Below, one piece after another: positions 11,650 through 26,787 of a stretch of DNA of 64,000 nt (positions within the stretch are counted from its first letter, which is position 1; the number at the start of each line of letters is the position of its first letter). Under the pieces are notes generated by a model. It saw only the letters and a program-made list of their open reading frames with translations, was not told where the DNA came from and searched no databases. The translations under genes were made by a program, and so were the position numbers. The stretch is from Chrysaora quinquecirrha (taxonomy: Eukaryota > Cnidaria > Scyphozoa > Semaeostomeae > Pelagiidae), in assembly GCA_014526335.1 (NCBI GenBank), contig JACTAT010000016.1, positions 3,655,722 to 3,719,721 on the forward strand, given 5' to 3'.

Positions 11650-11990
11650 ATATAATTTGGGTACGGATATGTGCTGCCCATATGAGTGGGTTTTTTACCC
11701 TGAAATTCTATAAACGCGAGTGTGAATTTAGCTAAAGCACATAATAAGTGGGTGGGAAATTGAAAAAAACTGGGAAATTTCATCTTATTTCAGATAAAAT
11801 AGTGCGTTAAAGATGTTCGTGGCACAATTTCAAGTTACAATAAGGCCCTAGAAAGTCTTACTACTGTTATAATCCGCTTATTATTACTCGTAATATATGG
11901 TCTGTGTCTAAACTATAAGGGGGTGGGATTGTAAAAGGTGGGCTGCACATCCCCGTCCACCCATAAGTCATGTACCCCTCCCCGCGTATT
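11650..11990 (+). repeat. dispersed repeat, family G (second copy)
   Basis: Contains AAATTCTATAAACGCGAGTGTGAATTTAGC, AATAAGGCCCTAGAAAGTCT and ATAAGTCATGTACCCC, colinear with 7135-7430 and with the split copy at 14915-15715. This is the uninterrupted reference for the insertion at 15126-15571. Confidence 0.5.
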
Positions 11991-12429
11991 GGGGAATAGG
12001 GGTGTAATTCCAGGAGATCTGTCTCATTCCAATCTGTTTCTCAAGTGATTGGCGCCTTTCATCGACTAGTTTTTAATCTATAATCTAGCCTTATGTCGTT
12101 GCTTTCAAAATTTAAAGCTTTGCTTCTCAAGATAGCTTATTTTTTGCACTTAAGCAATTTTTGATGAACGACTCTAAGTATTACTAATTTATGATATTTT
12201 CAATTATTTGAAAATGTTCTTCAACGTGCTGTCCTGTTATTTGCTTTGAGCTGAAGTAGATTTTAGCACGTTAAAACACAAGAATTAAAAATTTCTGGTG
12301 TATTAATTTTAGTATATTTCGAAACTGCATTAAAATTATTTTATTTCTTTCTTTAATAAGCATCATTCAAAAGTATCTTTGATAAAATATTTCAGAATTA
12401 ATATTTTGAATTTGATTAAATGTTCTCTT

Positions 12430-12710
12430 AAGCCCTGGCAAAACGATCTACCATTGTTGATGAAACATTTGAGATTTTGCTTTACAGGCAATGTTTGACA
12501 GTTTGGTCACGTCACAAAACATTGCTTGGCAAGCAGAATTCCTTCAGTAGTGTTTTGAAAATTACAAAAACATTCTATATGCTTGTGTCAAGCAACAAAT
12601 GTTTGACGAGCAATGTTTTGTGATGTGGCAAAACGCTCAAACATTCACAAACAAATCTCAAATGTTTGACAAACAATGTTTGATCGTTTGGCCAGAACCA
12701 CTATACTGTA
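12430..12710. mobile_element. MITE family N (CAAACATTG repeats)
   Basis: The left end is GCCCTGGCAAAACGATCTACCATTG; the right end CAATGTTTGATCGTTTGGCC is its inverse. The interior carries many copies of the AACATTG/CAATGTTT words. Other copies: 18655-19328, 45080-45431, 60077-60520 and 63435-63700. Confidence 0.6.
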
Positions 12711-13523
12711 CGCTTTCATTTACGCTTTTGTTGAAATTTGAAAATGAACTTTATTTTGTAACAAGGTTAATAAATTGGGATCAATTTTTGGTACATTTTT
12801 CTTTGTTTCTTCTAATCTGTTTTCTTTTCTGCGCTACAGTTTCGGAAAGTTTGGCAGGTTCTACTTTGCGATTAGCTTCCAACCGTTTCCCGTCAGTCGC
12901 AGTCGTCATAAACACTCTCCTGCGACCGCGATTAAATGTATCCTATCAGTTCTGACCATTTCGACGTACAGTTAGCCTGCGTACAGCCTCAAACTCTTCT
13001 CCGAGAAAGATTATCCTATCGGAGCCTGGCTCAAAACTGTACAGCGCGTTTTTAGCCCGTGATGATGGGATGGGAGAATTTTGCTTCGCGAAGCAAAGTT
13101 GTCTTCTTTTCATATACTTTGTTGCAACTTCAGTTTCCTTTGTTTCAGAGCGATTGCGTCGAAAATCAAGTTTGAAAAAGAGATAGTATTGGAAGTAGAA
13201 TTGCTGCTTGTTTTGCTTCGTTTAAGACCCTGGTTACACGAGAATAACTGGATCGGCTCGGATCGGCTCTTGTCCGGTCCAGGGCCAGTTTTCATTCGAA
13301 AACGCCTTCCGCCTTCTTCCAAACCCATCAAGCGAGTTCTTTTCCCAATCAAAACCCGCAGGATGGAAGCAAGTTGCTTATAAGTCAAAATCCAAGTGTT
13401 AAGAATTCCTGATTTACGGCTTAATGCAAACGCGAAAGGAATTAATAGAGAAACCTCGTATTCATTAGGATTGCGACGCTAGCGTGCAGGCATGACCCCG
13501 GGGGGTGCTTCCATTGTTCGTTA

Positions 13524-13822
13524 TACTAGACGTGCCCCCCAAATGGGTAACTTTTTCAGCGCCAATTTCCCTACATATGGGTTGGTTTTCCTTCCGTAAA
13601 GAATCTCTACACATGGGTAGTAAAATATATAAAAACGCAAATTCAGCGCAAAAGGCCTTTTCGCCGCATTTAGAGGTGCCTCAGACGTTCAAATATTTGA
13701 GATATTTGCACAAATGGGTAAAAAATTCGTTGTTCTTTCTATACATGGGTACCACGAGTAACAGAGTTTATCGGTAGACATGGGTGTGGGTTTGGAAAAA
13801 CTTGGTGGCACGTCTATTCTCT
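13524..13822. mobile_element. MITE with TAGACGTGCC ends
   Basis: Begins ACTAGACGTGCCCCCCAAAT and ends GTGGCACGTCTATT, an inverted terminal repeat. ATGGGT words recur inside (CTACATATGGGT, ACACATGGGTAG, ACAAATGGGTAA). A second copy starts at 43381 in COMMD5 intron 4. Confidence 0.5.
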
Positions 13823-14914
13823 TGAACAATGAAGTACCTCTCCCCGGGGGCATGACCCCCTTCCACGAATGCAGGCAGTAAATGGCCCATGTCTTCGAAT
13901 ATCAATCAATAGATTTATGAGCCTTATTTATACAGCAAACTTTAAAGATTAAAATGCTCCGATATTTCAAAAACCTTGAATTCTACTTTTTCAGGTCAGA
14001 TGATAATAGTATTGTCGTCATGGGCCCCTTGCTTTGAGATGTAACCACCAGCCCCCACCAGTCACCCTGTCATATCGATCGCATTGGCAGGTGGTCAGCG
14101 GTACTCAGTACACAAGATCAAGATCAGTTCTTCGTGTTTAGAACATTGTTGAGTACAAAATGGCGACGAAATAAAGAAATTGAAATTGATCCAAGCAACC
14201 TAGCGCTGCCTTTGTCAATATTTTGCAGTTTTAAAGAACTTCGAAGCAATTTCACAGCATTATCAAAGGTCCCTAATAGGCCAAGGTTATCCTTGGTGCA
14301 TGGTCTCTTCAAATTAGTCGCACTTGTTTGAAAGGTAAAGTGTGTTTTTGTTTCAGGGTCGACGAACAAACTTATTTTCAAAAAATAATTAATAAATTTA
14401 TCGTTTGCGATTTCGGGTTCAGAGTTATGAAAAATAATTGATAAAACCAAAATCTCAGTTTTCATGCATATTTTTCAAGATTTATGTTGAATTTCGAGTG
14501 TTTCAGTTTCAGTGTTTCGACATTTTAATTTGGGATTTCGCGGGGCGACCGAGAAAAATTTAGGGTTCCATTTTCAGCCGAAAATCACGACGTCTGCAAT
14601 AAGCAAAAGTTCTGTTTTACAGGAATTTATATATAAGTTAAATATATTATTTCAACTCTCACTAAATATCTGTGGAATTTTATTATTTGTCTGATTAGAA
14701 ACTTTTATCTGATCTTTAGTTGGGGGGGGGGGTGAGGGGGGCATAAAAGGGAGAACTCATCAGTGGGAGAGACATTGGTATCTCCAGGAAATGCAAAGGA
14801 ATAGCCCACATATTTTCTAATATATGAGGGTGGTGATATCTTGGTGAAAGGTGTAATTTTTCTAAAACACCCCAGGCAGGGTCCCATTCCTTTGCTAGGT
14901 AACACTGCAAGTTA

Positions 14915-15715
14915 TGGTAAAGGTACTTTTCAATAAGTTAATTTTTATTGAATTTTTGTCCCTGAAATTCTCTAAACCTGGGTATGATTTTAACCAAAAC
15001 CCCATAGAAGTGGGTGGCAAATTGAAGAAAAGTCGAAAGTTTAACTTTAATTGGACCAGAAAAGTGGTATAATGGTGTAAAAAATGTTCGTAGTACAATA
15101 TCAAGCAATAATAAGGTATAGAAAGGGGGCCTATTATAGGGGGTAAAGAAGCCGCGAAACCGCAAAAAATGTAGCTGAAAGCCGCAATCCGCGATGGAAT
15201 TAATTGCCAACCGCGGCGGCTATTGTTTAGACTTCCACTCCTCCTCATTAACATAAGCTTGTCAATCGACATTAATCTGGTTACTTGGTTACTTCCCTGG
15301 TTACTGTACTCACCCATTACATTTTCTAGCGGCACAGAGCCCTTTTCAGCCCATCTGTTGTGAAATTCAGAATATAGCTGCTGGCCGTTTATTCGATAAA
15401 AAGCCCGCAGCCGCATTCACAAAGCCGTAAACCGAGGCCAAAACACAGCGAAAGACACAAGCCGCAACTTTTTCTGAGGCCGCAAACTGTAGCAAAATCA
15501 TTGCCAAATCCGTAAACCGCACGCGAAATAGTGGTCGAAGCCGCGAAGCCGCAAACCTATAATAGGCCCCCTAGAAAGTCTTATTATTTTTTAATATTCC
15601 GCTTATTTTTACTCATAAAATACGGTCTGTTTCTGCAAAGTGGGTGGGTTTCCGAAATCTGGGTGGCCCATCCATGCCCATCTATAAGTCATGTACACCC
15701 CCTCCCAGGGTTGCA
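14915..15715 (+). repeat. family G copy split by a nested element
   Basis: The left part (to about 15124) and the right part (from about 15572) match family G copies at 7135 and 11650 in order. The interruption is the element at 15126-15571. Confidence 0.5.
15126..15571. mobile_element. nested MITE with GGGGCCTATTATAG ends
   Basis: The left terminus GGGGCCTATTATAGG is the inverse of the right terminus CCTATAATAGGCCCC. The interior is rich in GCCGCAAACCG/AAGCCGCGAA words. Flanks read ATAGAAAG on the left and CTAGAAAG on the right, which fits a 7-8 bp target duplication of the hAT kind. Confidence 0.6.
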
Positions 15716-15818
15716 GACCTTTTTCTTGTGCCAACAGACTAATGTTTTAAGCCATGTCCACTTCTCTGACCCTTTTCTAATTTAATAGATTTTTTGCATT
15801 TCTTTGAACAGGAACTCA

Positions 15819-20812
<4,994 letters not shown>

Positions 20813-20940
20813 TTATGCCTTCGAATTCTGAAGTATTTTAATTGTTTATATTGTTGAGTTTTGTTTGTTTTGTTTGGTTATGTTGTCAAAATAGATAAAG
20901 TATTATGTATGTAGATAAAAAGTGTGCAAATTGACTTGTG

Positions 20941-20946
20941 AATAAA
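20941..20946 (+). terminator. poly(A) signal of SPOP
   Basis: AATAAA 129 nt after the SPOP stop codon; no better signal lies between. Confidence 0.6.
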
Positions 20947-21223
20947 GATACTGTACACGATGAAGCACAATGAAAATTTATTGCTCCCAACTTTACCCCC
21001 AGTCATTGCTGGTCTTTGTCGCTAAAAATTTATGTAACAAGTCAACTTCCCAATACAGCTTTGTGTAAAATATACGTTCAATGAAAATATATACAGTTTA
21101 TTTGCAACAAATCAACACATAAAATCCCTTAGAAATCTTCGTCATTCTCCGTACCACGCCCACACGAAGTTGGGCTAAGAATGAACTAGAAAGGTACTAA
21201 GTAATTTCGTTCGAACTGATGAT

Positions 21224-21296
21224 GGCCCTGTGGCCTAATGGATAAGGCGCCAGCCTCCGGAGCTGGAGACTGTGGGTTCGAGTCCCACCAGGGTCG
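21224..21296 (+). tRNA. tRNA-Arg-CCG: tRNA-Arg (anticodon CCG)
   Basis: Complete 73-nt cloverleaf. The acceptor stem GGCCCTG pairs with CAGGGTC (one G-U), followed by discriminator G. The D arm contains GGCCTAATGGATAAGGC, which also fits the pol III A box. Anticodon arm CCAGC-CTCCGGA-GCTGG has anticodon CCG for CGG codons. The T arm holds GGTTCGAGTCC (B box). A long T run from about 21321 can end pol III transcription. The lack of a CACCTT tail and the sound stems separate it from the SINE heads in this window. It lies between SPOP and HUS1. Confidence 0.95.
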
Positions 21297-21444
21297 TGTA
21301 ATGTCTTCATATTTTGTGTTTTTTTTTTATTCATAAAAAGTAATATTTTCATGACTTTTGCTAACATATAGTTACTTTAAGTCCTTTAACTTACATGTTT
21401 GAAAATTAAATTGCATCAAAAACATTTTAGTTAGTGGAAAAGAA

Positions 21445-21471
21445 CACGTGCGGACAACTTTTGGCGCGAAA
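21445..21471 (+). promoter_or_regulatory. candidate HUS1 promoter elements: E box and E2F site
   Basis: CACGTG (21445-21450) is a canonical E box. TTTTGGCGCGAAA (21459-21471) is a full palindromic E2F-type site. They lie about 130-155 bp upstream of the HUS1 ATG. Placement and sequence are seen; use by E2F is inferred from its known role at DNA replication and checkpoint genes. Confidence 0.5.
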
Positions 21472-21599
21472 CTTCAGATTCGCAGATTGCAACAACAACG
21501 CTTGGCTGACTGATTGGATATTTGACAAGACTTTCTGCAATGGCGGCATTTCCCTGCTAGCTGCGGTTCCATCCGATTCAAGCAAAACAACTTAGTAAA

Positions 21600-22998
21600 A
21601 TGCGATTCAGAGCTCGAATGACTGAAATTGGACACATCCATGGATTCACTAGTATGTGATTTTTCATTTCAAAAACTTTACATAACCACTACTTACATAA
21701 TGATTATTAAATGAACTGCTAAAATTAGGTAGGTGCGATACGAGAGAGAAGAGCAGAGAACATAGACAGGCCTAAAGCGTAAAGCAGAGTTGTTGTTCAT
21801 TTGGATATTTGAGGGGCGCGGTCCTGCAAAATTAGGGTGTGGCATTTTGCAAAGTATTCAAGAGAGTTAGTTAACCTATATGCCTATGGCCCTGGGTGGC
21901 TTGTTGTTTGCACTGCAAAACTTTGGTATGTTTTTTGGTAGAAACAATAGAAAACAATGCTCCTATTGTTTGCAGAACAATGGCCCTTAGTACACTGATG
22001 CACAAATTCCAGTTTGGCCTCCTATGGTTTTGTCATCAGATTTTTTACAGATTACCTAAAGTATCTTGGTGATGATGGGGAGAACGGCAGAATTAACTGT
22101 CCCTTGGCAAAGCCAGTATTGTTGTTCTAGCCAAAAGCTAAAGCAATGGCTGAGTTTAATTTTATTTTCTTGTTTGTTTTCAGGGATATTAAACTCTCTG
22201 TCAAAGGTCTGCAAGGTTTGTGTCCTGCATCTGAGTCCATCTCAAGTTGGATTTGTTTATCATGACAAGGTTGTCAGTGGAGGTGCAAAATTATGGTGTG
22301 ACGTTGATCAAGTAGGAATTTTTTTGACTTAATCTTCTCTCTCCTTTGGTATTTTAGGTCCATTTAAGGTTGAGACTGGGAAATCATTTCAGGGTTGAAT
22401 GTCATCTAGTGTTGGTTGCTATAAACAAAGGGGTTGGACTACCCAAATTTTTTTCTAGGGGGAGGGATCATTTTCCTCTAACGATAGAAACAACAGGCAT
22501 CCATACAGCTAATAAATCAAAACAATGGATTTAGTCATTATTTGGGGGGCACCAGCCCAACCTGCCCCCCCCCTGAGCTTCCCTTTTCCCAACCTGCTCC
22601 ATGGCTATTTGCTGTGCTTCTTGTACATATATTCTTTAATTTTTGCTTAACCTCTTTTTTCAATAATGTTAATCTCTTTTTTAGGAAAACTTTTTTGAGG
22701 AATACAGGATTGAAGGAAAGGATGAACGGAATGAGATATTTTTGGAAATAGTCACAGATAATCTTGTCAGAGCAATGAAGACAGCACAAAATTCTCAAGG
22801 AGTCAAAATCAAACTCACAAGAAAACAAACAGCTTGCCTAACATTTGAAGTATCTCTTGTAAGTGAGGAAAATTTGTATCTTTATTGTGATAATCAGTGA
22901 TGATGATAATGATAATGATAATGATAATGATTATGATGATGATGATGATGATGATGATGCCGATGAGGATGAAGATTATGATTATGTTGATGATTACA

Positions 22999-23048
<50 letters not shown>

Positions 23049-25158
23049 CGTGATAGTGATAACAAAGACTTTATTTCTGCTGGTGATCTGAAGTGAGAAG
23101 CTGACAATTATCATAACTGTGTTAAGGATGATGACGATAGAAACAGCGTCAATGGCGAAGAAGACAATGGCTGATATGATAGCAACAATCATTACAATAA
23201 CGAAAAGGTAATGATGATCATAATCACCCTGGTTACAACAATGAAGATCACAGACAGTAATAAAAGGATTCCTTATCTTTTAGCCTTCACTCGTTAGCCA
23301 CACAAAAACCGTTGTGCATGATGTTCCAGTTGGTATTATTCCTTCAAGGTTCTGGGAAGATTTCGAAAAACCTTCCATCTCTTCATATGATGTAAGTTTC
23401 CTCAAAGGTTTCTTTCTTTTGATTTTCTATAACAACAAAGTGGAGTTAACGTTAAGAGCTTCATTATGAGGTTGTGTTGCCGAGTGGTCCAGACGTTCGT
23501 CTCAGGATCGTGAGGTCGTGGGTTCGAATCTCGTCGGGACTTACACAAGCCTACAGTCAACTCGGCTGTCCGTGACAGTTTGATGCCGCTTTGCTGAATG
23601 AATGAGAGAAAACCACTGACATCCCAAACAGTCAGCGACCGACTGGCTTCCCCCCCCCTGGCTTCTCCCAAATTTCAAGGCTTATCAGTGCTTCTAGACT
23701 GAGTGAGGACCTTAGCCCAACGTTGCACGTCAGACATCAGGCTGGCAGTGGTAGCACACGTGGGAGGTAACCGATCTGTAGCTGACTGTTTGGGGTTTTC
23801 ACTACGTTTTCTTTTTCTTGCAGATAAGTATTGTCATGCCGAATCTGAAAACTCTGAAAAGTGTTGTCGAAAGGATGAAAAATCTGAGTAGTTTTGTGGT
23901 GAGTGAAGTTTAATTTTTGTGAAGTAATATTTTCTATAGATGTTGTGTTCTGTAGACAATAGCACATTATAAAAATTAATCTATTTCAGTAACTCTTCTA
24001 GCTCGAAAAATTATAGATCATTTGAAAATTGCGATGAATAGCGGAAAAATCTATGGACATACTTAAAAGATTTAGGCTATTTCGTTTAACACTGTTTGAC
24101 AACGGAATCCTCAAAGTTTAAAAAGGTCAGAAACAGACCGAAACTATTAACTAAGGCGGATTTTATACACAGATGTTGGTCGACATGCACCAATCAGAAG
24201 AGTGAAGCTTGATTGGTAGCTTTTTCTGATTGGTGCATTTAGATCTGCAACATTTTCGAAATTGCAAAATGGTCTAATGTTAACCTCTATTGTTAAACAG
24301 TGTTGTTGGACGTTGTTGGGTTTTTCCGTCAGGGATGATGGGGAGGGATTCGCTAGTATACCGGCATGCAATTCTTCTCGTAAATTACTCAACATGAAAG
24401 GTATAGTAAATTGGAAGAGAACCATTGGATTTCACATGCGGACAACTAAGGAGTTTCCAAGCTGGCAAATTGCCTTCGACATCGTTGCTTGGTCGTTTCT
24501 AAACGGGCAAATTTCATCCGATATTGTTGCTTGGTCGTTTCCAAACGGGCAAATTTCACCCGGAATTGTTGCTGGGTCGTTTCCAAACGGGCAAACTTCA
24601 TCCGAAATTGCTGCCGGGTCTCCTTTACAAGCAGACAGATTTCATCCGAAATTGTTGCTTGGTCGTTTCCAAGCGGGCAGATTTCATCCGACATTGTTGC
24701 TGGGCCGTTTCGAAGCGACAACTTTCGAAGCGGCCAACCCTCCAAAGTAACCGTTCAACAAGTGTTGAAAGAATATTGAATTAAATGTCGAATCGTTTGG
24801 CGAAGACATCATTATTTATCAGTTTGCTGCTTGATTTTAGGTAATAGCTGCAAATCGTGCTGGTCAACTGACCCTTGAAGCTGAGACTGACGAAGTTACT
24901 ATAGCAACGTATTTCAAGCACATGGAAGTAGACGTTTCAGCGAGGCAAAGCCAAGATGGCAGACCTGAGAGTATCAAAAAGGATGACAGGTTTGAGGCTA
25001 GAATTGACAATCAAAAATTATATTCGTTTTTGCATTCGCAGCAGTTGAACGCTAAGAAAATAGTTTGCAACATTGTAGATGGACAGTCTGTTTATCTAAT
25101 GCTACACGCAGACGAGACTGTGATACATTATTGTTTAACGGCAATGTTGAGTCTATAG
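21600..25158 (+). CDS. HUS1: HUS1 checkpoint clamp component
   Basis: One of the three subunits of the PCNA-like 9-1-1 (RAD9-RAD1-HUS1) ring that is loaded at DNA damage and activates ATR signalling. Coding exons: 21600-21651, 22184-22311, 22685-22858, 23284-23391, 23824-23898, 24841-25158; 855 nt, 284 aa (human 280). Borders are GT/AG and the phases close. Starts MRFRARMTEIGHIHGFT (human MKFRAK...). Later landmarks are ISIVMPNLKTLKSVVERMKN and the C-terminal LNAKKIVCNIVDGQSVYLML...HYCLTAMLSL, matching the family end (IPALS in human). Whole-length similarity with no missing segment. Intron 3 has a GAT microsatellite, intron 4 a tRNA-like repeat and intron 5 a 42-bp minisatellite. Confidence 0.95.
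22894..23060 (+). repeat. GAT/GATAAT microsatellite, HUS1 intron 3
   Basis: Trinucleotide array with AAT interruptions in its first 40 bp. The Asp-, Met- and Ile-rich frames on either strand are artefacts. Confidence 0.95.
23468..23660 (+). repeat. tRNA-derived SINE-like repeat, HUS1 intron 4
   Basis: A-box-like TTGCCGAGTGGTCCAGACG and B-box-like GGGTTCGAATCTCGTCGGGA with a tail ACACAAGCCTACAGTCAACTCGG. The stems do not close into a convincing tRNA, so I call it SINE-like. Confidence 0.5.
24485..24725 (+). repeat. 42-bp minisatellite, about six units, HUS1 intron 5
   Basis: TTGCTTGGTCGTTTCCAAAC-type units begin near 24485, 24527, 24569, 24611, 24655 and 24697. Because 42 is a multiple of three, several frames stay open on both strands; none resembles a known protein. 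Confidence 0.75.
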
Positions 25159-26787
25159 AGGTGTGGTTTTGTTGCGCAGTCCTGGATATAGATGCTTCAG
25201 GTCTGTCTATAGAGGAGTGGTTTTGTTGCACCATCCTGCAGCCATTTAGAGCATATATGTGCCCAAGCTTAAGAGAAGTTTTGGATAGTAGATATGCCTC
25301 GTTTATTGAGAAAACGGAATACTGGCGCTAGTCACGTTGCTATCTGAGGCTCCCCCATTCGTTGAGTCAGATACCAGCTACTTTTTACTATGAAGGCCTA
25401 GCTAAACTAGGAGACATGTCGCGCGCGGCATTGATTCCCTCGGTGTCTCCCAGTTTAGTCACCTCGGAAACTTCGCAGCGCGCGACAAGATTTGTAGCTA
25501 GAGACACGCAAAGTTTCTGAGAGACATCATTGAAATAGCAGATTTTAGTGAATGCTGTAGTTCAAGTCCGCCAGCATATCTTACTTAGATACGTAGTCAT
25601 TTGGAAAAACAACAGCATGTTAAAGATTTCTATGTTTATTTATAATTTAGAAAAATTGCGTTACTGTATTTGTATATTGTTTTAAATTCCTTGAAAAGCC
25701 GGTTTAAGGTTAAGTATCGTTTTTAGTTCCTACTTCCCCCTTTTCATGAAGCTTTAATCCATAAGTATAGTATATAGTATATAAGTTGGACCGTAAGGTA
25801 CGGCAATTAAGATACGGACAAACAGTATAAGAAACTTCAGGCTAATTCTTTGAAACAGACTATGCCCACAAGTGAATCTATACGCACTACTATGGTGGTT
25901 GCGCACTACTGTGGTAGAATTTCTGCGCAGTGTGATGGCACACCACATCAAGCATAACAACCCACCACATCATGCATAACAACCCACCACACCAAGCATA
26001 ACAACCCACCTCATCATGCATAGTAACTCACCACAGTAATGCTTACTTATCCACCACAGTACTAAAAAAATACCACACATCACGCATAGTAACCCACCAC
26101 ATCAAGCATAATAAACCACCAAAGTACTGATTATCTTCCACAGTACGCAAAAAATACCACCACATCAAGCATAACAACCCACCTCATCATGCATAGTAAC
26201 TCACCACAGTAGTGCCTCCACCACAGTACGCAAAATATACCACCACAGCAGTCCGTATCCAATCCATCATAGCAATGCGTTAAGATTCGTTGGCGTACAA
26301 TGGCCTATTGTACACAAACAATGTCTGACTTCCCAATTGCAGGATGAACCTTATCTTTCTCGGTCTGATGTTTCTTAAAAATGTTGTTCATATGCAGGGA
26401 AGTAATGAGTAATGTCTATATAGCCAACAGCTATGTCTTTCCAGAAACGCTATGTAAAAAAGCATGTTTCCTCCAAATACAGCAATTATCTTAATCAAAT
26501 TCCTGCAGATTGAATTTTCATGCAGCAGTTTTGTTTTTTGTTGCGTGGCTTGCACAGTTACTGCTTAGCTGAAAAATAGTTTTCGTTGGCGAAGCTTGAT
26601 TTTGTAATCTGTAGGATGTCAGCATGTCCTAGGTTGCTTACACCCAAATTATTATCCTTTTATGGGAAGAATATTTTGAATTTATGATGGGTTGTGTCCT
26701 GTCTGTAATATCTAGGAAATTTATTTTTCTTGCGAGTTTTTTATCAGCAAGGTTAAAAAGTTCAATTAAAGCAACCCTAGCATAAAG
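25159..26787. other. HUS1 to myosin light chain spacer
   Basis: Contains a MITE end fragment (25394-25545), AT-rich sequence, the CCACCACAT array and, at the right, the probable promoter and 5' UTR of the light chain gene. No coding exon seen. Confidence 0.5.
25925..26270 (+). repeat. irregular tandem repeat with CCACCACA and GCATAACAAC words
   Basis: Units of about 18-25 bp such as CACCACATCATGCATAACAA alternate with CAGTACTAAAAAAATACCAC. Each carries a CCAC(C/A)ACA core. It follows a short inverted motif GTGCGCACTACTGTGG. Confidence 0.65.

Larger units (their letters stand above)
10159..15811. other. intergenic region between SOAT and SPOP
   Basis: I see no protein-coding exon here. It is mostly MITE-like inverted-repeat elements (entered separately) in AT-rich spacer. 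A 5' untranslated exon and the promoter of SPOP probably lie in its right half, because the first SPOP coding exon begins after a splice acceptor at 15811. Confidence 0.6.

Noticed and set aside
22815..23192. Poly-Ile, poly-Asp and poly-Met frames, also at 33815-34171 and 46709-47231
   Set aside because: Products of GAT/ATC trinucleotide arrays read in different frames.
24262..24750. A 162-codon gene inside HUS1 intron 5
   Set aside because: It is the 42-bp minisatellite plus a family F fragment, with no conserved domain.
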